NCBI GenBank assembly: GCA_963575745.1
Contig: CAUYUJ010014601.1
Coordinates: 245,501 to 309,500, forward strand
Direction: 5' to 3'
Length of the DNA stretch: 64,000 bases
Origin: Prorocentrum cordatum
Lineage: Eukaryota; Sar; Dinophyceae; Prorocentrales; Prorocentraceae
Under the pieces are notes generated by a model, which worked only from the letters and a program-made list of their open reading frames with translations, had not been told where the DNA came from and searched no databases. Position 1 is the stretch's first letter; every line of letters begins with the position of its first letter. Positions 31,965 to 42,845 of the stretch are shown piece by piece. The position numbers and the translations under genes are program-made.

Positions 31965-32445
31965 TGTACCAGGGCCCCCCAGGAAGCCTCAGGAGGCCCG
32001 ACTTGGATACCGGAAGAGGTTCCAGGAGGCCCCAGGATTGTGAGTGGTGTGTGGGTGAGTGTGATGTGTGATCTGTGTTGTGCGTGTTTTCTGTGCGTTG
32101 TAGGTGTTGTGTGTGTGTTATGTTTGTTTAGCGTGTGATGGGTTGGGTGTGATTTGTGTCTCTGTGTGTGCATGTAGTTCTGACGCTCCAGGAGGCCCCA
32201 GGAAGCCCCAGGCGGCCTCAGGAGGCCCCAGGAGGTGTCAGGAGGCTCCCGGAGGCCCCAAGAGGCTCCAGGAGGCCGCAGGAGGCCCCAGAAGGCCCCA
32301 GGAGGTTCCAGGAGACCCCCAGGAGGCTCCGAGGCGGGGTCTGGGGTACCAGAATGTACAGAAAGCCCCAGGAGGCCCCAGGATGTTCCAAGAGGCCCCC
32401 AGGAGGCTCCGAGGCGGGGTCTGGGGTACCAGAAGGTACGTCGGG
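31965..32445. repeat. Degenerate CCCCAGGAGG array
   Basis: A 9-12 bp motif AGGCCCCAGGAGG repeats irregularly, interrupted at 32045-32165 by a GT-rich stretch. The block CCCCCAGGAGGCTCCGAGGC followed by GGGGTCTGGGGTACCAGAA occurs twice (near 32317 and 32396), about 79 bp apart. Confidence 0.7.
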
Positions 32446-32825
32446 GCTCGATTTTGGGAGGATGTCTCAAGCGAAACTGCCATTCTCTGAGAATCGGGGT
32501 CAAAATCATTGAAATTACAATGTGTTTTTGAAGGTTTCATGTGAACATGTTGAAATTCCCATGCGTTTTTGGACCCTGACGTCACGACCTGTGTAAGGGG
32601 TGCCACCGATTTTCAGAATTTCGAGGATGTCGCTAGCGAAACGGCTAGAAAAATCGCGAACGACGCGGCGCGTACGCATTAATCACCTCTGAGCTCTACT
32701 CCCTCGGAGAGGTTCGTATGAGAATATATATATATATATGTGTGTATGTTCATATTCCTCTTCCTATATTTTTACAAGCCCGGGCGGGGGGAAAACCTCT
32801 CACCCACACCAAAAAAAAGAACTGG
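32446..32825. other. No gene recognised
   Basis: Nothing recognisable apart from a short AT tract at 32725-32748. Confidence 0.3.
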
Positions 32826-33400
32826 ACTTCCGGGATCTGGGGCTTTGGGACCCTCTTGACGGGCCTCGAAGCGGCCCCCCGGGCCTCCCAGGGCGTTTTG
32901 CCAGGCCTTCCCAGCACACCTCGGGCGATCAGGGAGGTCATCGGAGACGTCCCAGAGACCCCCAAGACAGCACAAGAGCGCTCCAAGAGTGACCGACGTG
33001 ACCTCAAGATGGCCCAAGAGGCCTCCAAGACGGCCCCAAAAGCTTCGAAGACGACCCCCAACAGGCAAACATCTGTTCATTTCCCTTCGGAAAATGTTCA
33101 TGTTTGACATATTCGTAACTTCGACCTTGCCGCGTCCATGATGGCCCCAAAAGCTCCCGAAACCGCCCCAAGACGGCCGACGAGACCTCCAAGGGGACCC
33201 CATGGCGGCCCGAAAGGCCCCACACAGAGCCCCATGACGGCCCCAGGAGACCTCCGAGGCGACGGAAAACCTATCCAGAAGGTTTCCCCGGAGGGCCCTA
33301 GACCGCTCCAAAAAGGCCCCTACAGCCCTCGCCTCTCCCCACACGCCCAAAAAGGCCCCAGAACGGCCCAGTACAGTTTCAGAAAGTCAAAAAAAGCTCC
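32826..33400. repeat. Degenerate CCAAGA-type array
   Basis: Loose repeats of the form CCCAAGACGGCCC and GGCCCCAAAAGC, the complement of the TCTTGG family seen at 49.3-51.1 kb. It gives Pro/Lys/Thr-rich frames. No gene is recognised here or in 33401-33800. Confidence 0.5.
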
Positions 33401-33804
33401 GAGGGGACCCCTGAACAGACCGGAGAGCACTTCACACGCCGTCTTCCGGACAGCGGCTTCCCACGCAAAACATTCAAATGTTTCAAATCCCGGGTTCGCA
33501 ACCCAATTCCCAGAAAATCGGTTGTGAACTTGGGATTCGGTACAGGTCTTGGGGATTCTGTACATGTCCTATAGTTTCCGTGATTCGGAACATCGCCCGC
33601 ATGTTGGCTGTCTCTCCACACCCCGGCATACTCGTCCGAGTGGCGCGTGGACCTGCAAAGCGAGGGCGCAAGCGAATAAGGAACGGCTATGGGGACTGGG
33701 CGCGAAGCGGCCGAAGCTCAGAAGCAACGGAGGATCGCGCCAAGTGCCACCACATGCAAGGTTTGAAGGACCAAGGTGCATGGCGCGAAGCGCCAATGCA
33801 GTCT

Positions 33805-33846
33805 TGTATATATGTATATATGTATATATGTATATATGTATATATG

Positions 33847-33923
<77 letters not shown>
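33805..33923. repeat. TATATG/TATG microsatellite
   Basis: About 20 TATATG hexamers, slightly irregular at the left, forming the left border of the array element that follows. Confidence 0.9.
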
Positions 33924-35224
33924 GTCGGAGGTTGGGGGGGTGAGTCCGACGTGAAACGAAGACCCCCCTACCGGGAAATCGATGTCGGTTTCGGGTTCGT
34001 GTCGTGCGTGTTGTGCGCGCGTGCGGGCGAGGCGAAGCTGCGTGGGCGAGCGAACGGAAATCCTCCTGTGGCTAGGCCGCGGCCAGACCAAATGGTGCTC
34101 CTCCGGCGGCCAGTGCCGCGCGGTGTCCCGCCGGTGTCCCGCGGGTGTCCCGAAATCCTCCTGTGGCTGGGCCGTGGCCGGACCAACTGTTGCTCTTCCG
34201 GCCGCTGGTGCCGCGTGATGTCCCGCCTGTGTCCCGTGGTGTCCTGTTGAGTGAGATCGATAGTGAGATCGATATTGAGATCGATACTGACATCGATACT
34301 GAGATCGATAGTGAGATCGATGTGGTGCCCCGAGGTGTCCCGTGGTGTCCTGTGGTGTCCCGTTGAGTGAGATCGATAGTGAGATCGACAGGTGTCACGT
34401 GGTGTCCCGTTGAGTGAGATCGATAGTGAGATCGATAGTGAGATCGATACTGAGATCGATGTGGTGCCCCGAGGTGTCCCGTGGTGTCCCGTAGTGTCCC
34501 GTTGAGTGAGATCGATAGTGAGATCCACAGGTGTCTCGTGGTGCCCCGAAGTGTCCCGTGGTGTCCCGTGGTGTCCCGTTGAGTGAGATCGATAGTGAGA
34601 TCGACAGTGAGATCGACAGGTGTCCCGTGGTGTCCCGTTGAGTGAGATCGATAGGGAGATCGATAGTGAGTTCGATAGTGAGATCGATGTGGTGCCCCGA
34701 GGTGTCCCGTGGTGTCCCGTGATGTCCCGCTGAGTGAGATCGATAGTGAGATCGATACTGAGATCGACGTGGTGCCCGAGGTGTCCCGTGGTGTCCCGTG
34801 GTGTCCCGTTGAGTGAGATCGATAGTGAGATCAATAGGTGTTCCGTGATGTCCCGTGGTGTCCCGTCGAGTGAGATCGATAGTGAGATCAATAGTGAGAT
34901 CGATGTGGTGTCCCGAGGTGTCCCGTGGTGTCCCGAGGTGTCCTATGGTGTCCCGTGGAGTGAGATTGATAGTGAGATCGATAGTGAGACCGATAATGAG
35001 ATCGAGAGGTGTTCCGCGGTGTCCCGTGGTGTCCCGTGGTGGCCCGTGATGTCCCGTGATGTCCCGTTGAGTGAGATCGACAGTGAGATCGACAAGTGTC
35101 CCGTGGTGTCCCGTGGTGTTCCGTTGAGTGAAATCGATAGTGAGATCGATTGAGTCAGATGTTGGTTCCCCCTTCTCTCACCCCTCCACAACCTCCTTAT
35201 CACCCGAAGGGTGGTCGTATAGGT
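33924..35224. repeat. ATCGAT array element, copy A
   Basis: It starts GTCGGAGGTTGGGGGGGTGA, holds two copies of a GGAAATCCTCCTGTGGCTGG block, then about 900 bp of the 12-bp repeat GTGAGATCGATA mixed with GTGTCCCGTG units, and ends CACCCCTCCACAACCTCC followed by GGTGGTCGTATAGGTG. The end is an approximate inverted copy of the start (GGAGGTTG and CAACCTCC). Copy B follows after an AT tract. Confidence 0.75.
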
Positions 35225-35270
35225 GTATATATGTAGATGTATTCATATATATATATATATACAGATGTAT
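35225..35270. repeat. TATATG/(TA)n microsatellite
   Basis: The AT-rich spacer between copy A and copy B. Confidence 0.85.
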
Positions 35271-36359
35271 CGGAGGTTGGTGGGTGAGTCCGACGTGAAA
35301 CGGAGACCCCCCCTACCAGGAAATCGATTTCCTGGTGCTAGGCCAGACCTGTGGCTAGGCTGGGCCAGCCCCTACCGGGCGAACGGAAATCCTCCTGTGG
35401 CTAGGCCGCGGCCAGACCAAATGTAACTCCTCCGGCGGCCGGTGCCGCGCGGTGTCCCGCCGGTGTCCCGCGGGTGTCCCGAAATCCTCCTGTGGCTGGG
35501 CCGCGGCCGGACCAAATGTTTTTCTTCCAGCGGCCAGTGCCGCGCGGTGTCCCGCTGGTGTCCCGTGGTGTCCCGTGGTGTCCCGTTGAGTGAGATCGAT
35601 AGTGAGACCGATAGTGAGTTCGATAGTGAGATCGATGTGGTGCCCCGAGGTGTCCCGTGGTGTCCCGTGGTGTCCCGTTGAGTGAGATCGATACTGAGAT
35701 CGATACTGAGATCGATGTGGTGCCCCGAGGTGTCCCGTGGTGTCCCGTAGTGTCCCGTTGAGTGAGATCGATAGTGAGATCCACAGGTGTCTCGTGGTGC
35801 CCCGTGGTGTCCCGTGGTGTCCCGTGGTGTCCCGTTGAGTGAGATCGATAGTGAGCTCGATACTGAGATCGATGTGGTGCCCCGAGGTGTCCCGTGGTGT
35901 CCTGTGATGTCCCGCTGAGTGAGATCGATACTGAGATCGACAGGTGTCCCGAGGTGTCCCGTGGTGTCCCGTCGAGTGAGATCGATAGTGAGATCGATCG
36001 TGAGATCGATAGTGAGATCGACATGGTGTCCCGAGGTGTCCCGTGGTGTCCTGTCCTATGGTGTCCCCCTGAGTGAGATCGATAGTGAGATCGATAGTGA
36101 GACCGATAGTGAGATCGAGAGGTGTCCCGCGGTGTCCCGTGGTGTCCCGTGGTGGCCCGTGGTGTCCCGTGGTGTCCCGTTGAGTGAGATCGATAGTGAG
36201 ATCGATAGTGAGATCGACAAGTGTCCCGAGGTGTCCCGTGGTGTCCCGTGGTGTCCCGTTGAGTGAGATCGATAGTGAGATCGATTGATTCAGATGTTGG
36301 TTTCCCCCCCTCTCCTCCCCCCACAACCTCCTTATCAGCCGAAGGGTGGTCGTATAGGT
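35271..36359. repeat. ATCGAT array element, copy B
   Basis: The same left end (CGGAGGTTGGTGGGTGAGTC), the same CCTCCTGTGGCTAGGCCGCG block, the same GTGAGATCGATA/GTGTCCCGTG array (shorter) and the same right end (CACAACCTCCTTATCAGCCG) as copy A. A TATATG stretch follows. Confidence 0.75.
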
Positions 36360-37140
36360 ATATATGTATGCCGTGGCCTGCATTGCTTGGCATTGTTTTG
36401 CATTGCCATACCGTGATTTGCATTTCTTTGTGGTAGATTACACAACATACATTGCACACCACATAGGTTGGATTACATATCTCACACGACCAAGATTCAC
36501 CTTTTAAAAAGAAAATATATTCTACCACCCTCCCCCCCGTTAAATATCCCCGGGCACCTATGCAAAACACATAGGGTTCTGCCCCATCGTCCGTCCTAAA
36601 TATGAATTTACACTATCCCAGGGCGGCCGGTATCGCCCCCCCGTCATCCTCTGAAACAAAAAATTATGCGCGCACTTTCGTTGATTCAAATCATAATTGT
36701 TCAAGAATCCCTTGTAATAAACGGGACGAAGTGCACGCGCGCGCGTCGTCGCGCGGGCACGCCGAAATCCTTCAAAAATTTTCGGTTTTGGAAGGATTAC
36801 AAAATCAAGCTTCCAAAAAAACATTCAAAAACGCAGGGTTTCGCAACACTGATGTTCTAAAAAAGCTTACACGTGCGCTCTTGTGAAATCTCAAGAAAAA
36901 CATTGGTTATCTCAAGATTTCCCCCCCAACAAAAAAATACCAGGCAGGCTTCGCGCGCGCATGTCGAAATCGTTCGAACGCCCTTGCGCGCGTGCCGTCG
37001 CGATAATCCTCTGCAAAAAGCGGGACGAAGTGCACGCGCGCGTGTCGTCGCGCGCGCATGCCGAAATCTGTCAAAAACTCGCGGTTTCGGAAGGATTTCA
37101 AAATCGAGCGCCCCAAAAACATACAGAAACACGCGTGCGC
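36360..37140. repeat. Dispersed repeat module, copy 1 (two sub-blocks)
   Basis: Two sub-blocks (about 36650-36890 and 36945-37140) each contain GGGACGAAGTGCACGCGCGC followed by GCGTCGTCGCGCG, CCGAAATC, TCAAAA, and AAGGATTTCAAAATCGAGC. Related blocks are at 38.2-38.7, 39.4-39.85 and 41.4-41.6 kb. It is rich in alternating GCGCGC. No gene is recognised; the family is probably a non-coding dispersed repeat. Confidence 0.6.
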
Positions 37141-37149
37141 GCGCGCTCT

Positions 37150-37151
37150 TG

Positions 37152-37184
<33 letters not shown>

Positions 37185-37684
37185 TCTCCCTCCTCCCTGG
37201 TCGTCGTCGTCGCCGTCGTCGTCTTCTGTCTTTCCTCGTCGTCGTCGTCGTCGTCGTCGTCGTCCTCTTTGGCGTCGTCGTCGTTTCCGTCGTCGTTGTC
37301 GCCGTGGTCGTCCTTTCTCCTCCCTCGTCGTCATCGTCATCCGTCGTCGGCGTCTCGTCGTCGTCCCTCCTATATTTCGTTGCCGTCGTCGTCGTCGTCG
37401 TCGTCTTCCCTCCTCCCTAGTCGTTGTCGTCGTCGGCGTCGCCGTCCTCCCTCCTTCATCGTCGTTCGCGTCGTCGCCGTCCTCCCTCCGCCGTCGTCGG
37501 TGTCGTCGTTGTCGCCGTCGTCGTCCTCCCTCCTCCCTCGTCCTCGTCGTCGTCTTCGTTGGCGACGTCGTCGTCGACGTCGTCGTCGTCTTCGTCGTCG
37601 TTGGTGTCGTCGTCGTCGTCGGCGTCGTCGTTGTCGTCCTCGTCGTCGGCGTCGTCGTCGCCGTCGTCGTCGGCGTCGTCGGTG

Positions 37685-37716
<32 letters not shown>

Positions 37717-37852
37717 ATCGTCGTCGGTGTCGCCGTCGTCGTCGTCGGCGTCGTCGTCGTCGCTGTTGTCGTCTTCGGAGTCGTCGGAGACGTCGTCGGT
37801 GTCGTCGTAGTCGTCGGCGTCGTCGTCATCGGCGTCGCTGTCGCTGCCAAGT
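37150..37852. repeat. (GTC)n microsatellite
   Basis: About 700 bp of CGTCGT triplets broken by CTCCCTCC blocks in the first half and purer in the second half. The Ser, Val, Arg and (minus) Asp/Thr frames are products of the repeat. Confidence 0.9.
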
Positions 37853-37864
37853 ACCATTTGGTAC

Positions 37865-38190
37865 CCACCGTCACGGTCTTAAGAAGTCTTGCGACCAAGT
37901 TGCGGGTGGGAGGGTGGGACGTTTGCACGAGCAGCGGAGAGGACAGATTCAAGACAGTCGAAGTGAATTGCACCACATAGTTTCTACAACAGATATTGCA
38001 TAGCATGCTATGCTACACATGTCGCGCACCGCATCGATTGTGCATCACATATATTTCATAATATAAAAATTTCGCTTCTTCAAAGAGATAGATTATACCC
38101 CATCCCCCTACGGACTTATATGTTGTTGGTTTCGCATGCGAATTCATATATGATCGTGACCCCTCGTCCATCATGTATACGATTTCGTAG
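37865..38190. repeat. Module tail, copy 1, and flanking sequence
   Basis: The block TTGCGGGTGGGAGGGTGGGA followed by CGTTTGCACGAGC and GTGAATTGCACCACATAG (about 37900-37981) recurs at about 39073-39146 and 41938-42008. It is the right-hand part of the same repeat module. No gene is seen. Confidence 0.55.
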
Positions 38191-38722
38191 CATCCCAGCC
38201 AGGACGGCATCAGCCTTTCCGCCATCCGTTTTCAAAAAATACTATGCGCGCTCTCGTTTATCAAAAATGATTTTGAGAAAAACAGGGACGAAGTGCACAC
38301 GCGCGCGTTGTCGCGCGCGCGTGTCAGAACCCTTCAAAAACATCCGGTTTCGCAATGGTTTCAAAATTCAGAATCACGAAAACATGTCAATACACATGTT
38401 TTCTTGTTTTCCCTCATCACGAACTAATATCCTTATATATAAGGTATTATTGATTGTTTTGCTTTTTTCATCAAAAAACAACAAAAAAACTGCGCTCGCG
38501 TTGATGCGGGTTCTTACGAAATCCAATGCGGAGTCTTCAGAAAGCCATTTGGTTTTCCAGCACTAACTATTGGCACCACATTCTGCCAAACGGGCCTTTC
38601 GCGCCGCATGTTGAACTCATTCGAAAGCCCTTGCGCGCGTGCTGGGGAAATATACCACGCGGACCACTCGCGCGCGTCGGCCGCGCGCGCATGTCGAATT
38701 CCTTCCAAAACTTTTTTATCGC
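38191..38722. repeat. Dispersed repeat module, copy 2
   Basis: Two blocks resembling copy 1: GGGACGAAGTGCACACGCGC at about 38286 and GAAAGCCCTTGCGCGCGTGC at about 38622, followed by CGCGCGCATGTCGAATTCC. A stretch of AT-rich sequence (38400-38500) lies between them. Confidence 0.55.
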
Positions 38723-38727
38723 CGACG

Positions 38728-38897
38728 CGAGGACATCGTCACCGTTACCGGTGGGCGCGATCAACATCAGCGCCGTCATTGGCCTTGCTGTCGTCATCGC
38801 CACCTTCGTCTCGATTGCTACTTTCATAATCGTGTGTGTCTACAGTTGTCGGCGTCGCCATGATACCGCGCCCGCCCCGGTCACGAACTCGCACTGA
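38728..38897 (+). pseudogene. Short C-terminal tail with one membrane helix, copy 1
   Basis: The frame reads ADARTSSPLPVGAINISAVI followed by GLAVVIATFVSIATFIIVCV and YSCRRRHDTAPAPVTNSH, then stops. A hydrophobic segment of about 25 residues suggests a membrane helix with a short basic cytosolic tail. The related frame at 41595-41766 keeps the same ends although the DNA between has compensating small indels. No start codon or upstream exon can be assigned; it may be the 3' exon of a duplicated gene spread within the repeat module. Function unknown. Confidence 0.35.
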
Positions 38898-39157
38898 AGT
38901 GCCCGCTGGGAAGTGCCAAGGGGTCAGCGCCACCGCGGCCGCGTCGGCCGTGCCAAACTAGATAGCCGCTGCGCGCGCGAGCATGCGCGGGCTAGCGCGG
39001 CCGCAGAGATACACCAGCCAACGCCAAGCTCTCATCGAAATCGCCGCCGCATGGGCTCAGCAAACAAAATTGCGGGAGCGTGGGATGTTTGCAAGAGCGT
39101 GGGAGGCGGTGAAGCGCGGCGCAGGGCAGTCAATTGCACCACCTAGACTGCACAAAT

Positions 39158-39160
<3 letters not shown>
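38898..39160. repeat. Module segment shared with 41.77-42.02 kb
   Basis: AAGTGCCCGCTGGGA through GCGCGGGCTAGCGCGG, GCAGAGATACACCAGCCAAC and the TTGCGGGAGCGTGGGATG tail align with 41766-42010 at roughly 85 percent by eye. Confidence 0.65.
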
Positions 39161-39200
<40 letters not shown>

Positions 39201-39230
39201 ATATGTGTATATATATATATATATATGTTA
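39161..39230. repeat. (TA)n microsatellite
   Basis: TATATA with ATGTATG interruptions. Confidence 0.9.
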
Positions 39231-39239
39231 TCAAAACAT

Positions 39240-39846
39240 GTCAGATTCTACCCCTGGTTCCCCCCGGACCTATCCACCATCGGTTTCGCTTGCGGGTTCA
39301 TCTATATTTCTGACCCCTCGTCCATCCGAAATATGGATTCGTAGCATCCCAGTCAGGCCGGCATCGACCCCCGCGCCATCCTCGGCAACAAATATTATGC
39401 GCGCGCTCTTTTCTCAGAAACCATATGTTTTCAAGAATCCCTGGCACACAAAAACAAGACGAAGTGCACACGCGCGCATCGCCACGCGCGCATGCCGAAA
39501 CCCGTCAAAAAAATCCAGCTCCGTAAGGAGTTCACAATCGAGTGCCACGAAAACATATTAGGGCACATGGATGTGCAACAAAAGTTCTCAAACCAAGAAA
39601 TGTGCACCCGCGCTCTTGCGAATTCTTACGAAAACCAAAGGCTTCCAACATGTTCATAAAATGCTTTCAAATTGGCTCGCGCGCTCGTACCGAAATCGTT
39701 CGAACGCTGTTGCGCGCGTGCTGTCGCAAGAACCCATTTGCAATAAAATGACAAAGTGCACGCGCGCGCGTCGTCGCGCGCACGCCGAAATCCTTGAGCG
39801 ATTTCTGGTGTCGTAGGGATTTCAAAATCGAACGTCCCGAAAACAT
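39240..39846. repeat. Dispersed repeat module, copy 3 left part
   Basis: Blocks with AAGACGAAGTGCACACGCGC (about 39458), TCGAACGCTGTTGCGCGCGT (about 39700) and AAAGTGCACGCGCGCGCGTC (about 39752) match copies 1 and 2. The copy is cut at AAAACAT (39840-39846) by minisatellite element E3 and resumes at 41340. Confidence 0.6.
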
Positions 39847-41339
39847 TTGTTGTACAAAAATACGTTGTTCCCCCAACCATATTGTGGTGTTGGGTCCTCG
39901 TTTTGAAGAGACAGCGCCCCGTTTCCCACTCCCTCCTCGTCCCCCTCCCCTCCTTCCTCCATGCGTCTCACCCAGTACAGCGCTTCGTGGCCCCATAGGG
40001 AGCTCCACGTAAGGGCCCAGGGGGGGGGACCACATGCGTCTGCCACACCCAGTACAGCGCTTCGTGGCCCCAGAGGGAGCTCCACGTAAGGCCCCAAGGG
40101 GGGGGTACCACATTCGTTTGCCACACCCAGTACAACGCTTCGTGGCCCCATAGGGAGTTCCACCTCAGGGCCCAGAAAAAGGGGGGGTACCACATACGTC
40201 TGCCACACCTAGTACAGCGCTTCGTGGTCCCATAGGAAGCTCCACCTAAGGGCCCAGTGGGGGGTACCACATACGTCTGCCACACCCAGTACGGAGCGTC
40301 GTGGCCACATAATGAGCTCCACCTAAGGCCCAAGTGGGGGGTACCACTTGCGTCCGCCACACCCATTACGGCGCTTCGTGGCCTAATAAGGGGGCTCCAC
40401 CTGAGGCCCCAGTGGGGGGTACCACATGCGTCTGCCACACCCAGTACGGCGTTTCGATAGGGAGCCCCACCTAAGGCCCCAGTGGAGGGTACCACATGCG
40501 TTCGCCACACCCAGTACGGCGCTCCGTGGCCCCATAGGGAGCTCCACCTAAGGCCCCAGTGGGGTTGGCCACGTGCGTCCCCCCCACCCAGTGCAGCGCT
40601 TCGTGGCCCCATAGGGAGCTCCATCTGCGGCTCCAGTGGGGGTGGCCACATGCGTCCGCCACACCCAGTGCGGCGTTTCGTGGCCCCATAAGGAGCTCCA
40701 CCGAAGGCCCCAGTGGGGGTGGCCACATGCGTCCCGTACACCCAATTTGGCAGTTTCGCCCACCCAGTACAACCTTTCGTGGCACCATAGGAAGCTCCAC
40801 CGAAGCTCCCAGTGGGACCGTCCGCATGCGTCCTGCACGCCCAATTTGGCATTTTCACCCTCCCAGTACAGCGCTTCGTGGCCCCATAGGGAGCTCCACC
40901 GAAGCCCCCAGTGGGACCGTCCGCATGCGTCCCGGAAACCCAAGTTGGCATTTTCACCCACCCAGTACAGCGCTTCGTGGCCCCATTAGGAGCTCCACCG
41001 AAGCCCCCAGTGAGACCGTCCGCATGCGCCCCGGAAGCCCACGTTGGCATTTTCACCCACCCAGTACAGCGCTTCGTGGTTCCATTAGGAGCTCCACCGA
41101 AGCCCCCAGTGAGACCGTCCGCATGCGTCCCACGCACCCAATTTGGTATTTTCACCCACCCAGTACAGCGCTTCGCGGCCCCATAGGGAGCTCCACCTCA
41201 GGGCTCAGTGCTACCGACCGCATGCTTTCCCCCCCACCCAGTGCAGCGCTTCGTGGCCCCATAGGGAGCTTCACCGAAGAAGATATTCACAATTGCGGTA
41301 CCCACATCTGCATACGCTTGGTCCTCCGCCAGGATAATT
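39847..41339 (-). repeat. Minisatellite element E3, complete, inserted in a repeat
   Basis: Oriented opposite to E1. Module B (39867-39919, CCCAACCATATTGTGGTGTT, then GGGTCCTCG) lies at the left, then a short purine/pyrimidine stretch and about 16 units of 75-97 bp with the complement of the core (CGTGGCCCCATAGGGAGCTC), then module A (41290-41339, ending CCAGGATAATT). AAAACAT occurs immediately on both sides (39840-39846 and 41340-41346). The element interrupts the dispersed module, so it arrived after that module was in place. Confidence 0.8.
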
Positions 41340-41594
41340 AAAACATAGTTTTCCGACTTCTGTTTTCAAAAATTCTTGCGTTCGCGCTCTTGCGGATTCT
41401 TAAGACAATCATAGGTTTCCCATTTTTTTCATCGAATTCTGCCAAGCGGGCCTTTCGCGCCTCATGTCAAATCCATCCGAACGCCCTTGCGCACGTGCTG
41501 CGGGGGGCACGTTCCGTGTCAGATAATACCACGCGGGCCAGTCGCGCGCGTCGGCCGCGCGCGCATGTCGAACTCGTTCTAAAACCTCCATCGC
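41340..41594. repeat. Dispersed repeat module, copy 3 right part
   Basis: GCGCTCTTGCGGATTCTTAAG and CCATCCGAACGCCCTTGCGC followed by CGCGCATGTCGAACTCG resume the module interrupted by E3. Confidence 0.6.
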
Positions 41595-41766
41595 CGACGC
41601 GAGGACATCGTCATCGTTATCGGCGGGCGTGATCAACATCGGCGCCGTCATTGGCCTTGCCGTCGTCATCACCACCATCGTCACCAATCACTACTTTCAC
41701 AATCGTGTCTACAGTTGCCGACGTCTCCATGATACCGCGCCCGCCCCAGACACCGACTCGCAATGA
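41595..41766 (+). pseudogene. Short C-terminal tail with one membrane helix, copy 2
   Basis: The frame reads ADARTSSSLSAGVINIGAVI followed by GLAVVITTIVTNHYFHNRVY and SCRRLHDTAPAPDTDSQ, then stops. It matches copy 1 at both ends; the second half of the hydrophobic segment is replaced through small compensating indels (NHYFHNR). The helix is therefore weaker here. Whether the ancestral frame was translated is unknown, but retention of frame and stop in both copies is suggestive. Confidence 0.35.
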
Positions 41767-42020
41767 AGTGCCTGCTGGGAGGCGTCCAGCGGTCAGCGCC
41801 ACCGCGGCCGCGTCGGTCGCGCCAACCTAGCTGGCCGCTCTGCGCGCGAGCGTGCGCGGGCTAGCGCGGTCGCAGAGATGCACCAGCCAACGGCCAGCAC
41901 TCATCGCAATCGCCGCCGCACGGGTTGGGCAAATAAAGTTGCGGGTGGGCGGGTGGGATGTTTGCAAGAGCGTGAAAGGTGGTCAACGCGTTCGTGAAAG
42001 TAAGTTGCACCACAGTGATG
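41767..42020. repeat. Module segment shared with 38.90-39.15 kb
   Basis: See the partner segment; the right end is TTGCGGGTGGGCGGGTGGGA followed by TGTTTGCAAGAGCGTG and AGTTGCACCACA. Confidence 0.65.
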
Positions 42021-42655
42021 CACCACGTAGATTAGCCATCATAAGTTGTTCCACGTATATTTCACAACCTATACTGCTAGAACCACACTGTTTGGGGTCC
42101 ACGCTAACTAGCATCAAATATCGGTCGCCTTGCGTATACCACCACTTGCTACGCGTTGTGATTCTTCTTGTCTTTGCCTCAGTGTCTTCCTTACCCGCAG
42201 TTTTTCGGGCGTTGCGCAGACCGTAGAGAGCGCTTGTGTAGATATCAGGATATATCCGCCACGCCTCCACGGCAGCACGCACAGACGGGGACTCACAGGC
42301 AAGACGCCCTTTCAAATGCCCGCGGATGCAGACATGGATTGACAAAATTCAAGTTTCCAGGGTTTGATCCCTCGAGAGGACAAATTTGCCCGCGGGACGC
42401 ACGAGGACCCAGATGAAGTCTGAGACTCACTCCTGGGCCTCCACGAGAGAACTGGAGGGGAGGGGAGGAGAGGGGCGAGTGGAGGCGAAGGAGGAAGGGA
42501 GGAAGGGTTGCAAAAGGGTGCTTTGCCGTTCTGAGGCGCGTTCTGCCTCGTCTCTCCTCCACCCCCTTCTTCCCCATTACCCTCTGGATCCCGCTCCTCC
42601 CCAGCTCATTCACCACGTCAAAGCCGCGAGCTCAGCATTGACGAGCCGCAGCCGC
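42021..42655. other. No gene recognised
   Basis: Ordinary-composition sequence to about 42450 and then purine-rich sequence. Open frames on both strands show no known domain. Confidence 0.35.
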
Positions 42656-42845
42656 ACTGGAGGTGCGGGATGAGGAGAGGGACAGAGAACGGGAGGGGGT
42701 TGGAGGAGGGAGGAAGAGGAGGAGAGGGAGGGAAGGAGCGGAGGAGGGAGCAGGAGAGAGGGAAGGAGGGAAGGAGGGGAGGAAGGAAGGAGGACGGAGA
42801 TGAAAAGGAAGGAGGGGAGGAGGGAAGCAGGGGAGGGGGGAAGAG
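42656..42845. repeat. Purine-rich GGA/GGAA tract
   Basis: AGGGAGGAAGGAGG-like repeats over about 190 bp; no gene in the following 42846-43170. Confidence 0.75.

Noticed and set aside
37098-38006. A 302-residue minus-strand Thr-rich frame
   Set aside because: Runs over the (GTC)n tract; the repeat explains it.
39968-41155. A 395-residue minus-strand frame of Gly/Ala/Trp/His-rich repeats, and similar frames at 0.6-2.3 and 43.5-44.8 kb
   Set aside because: The minisatellite unit lacks stops in several frames on both strands. No non-repeat coding sequence is attached.
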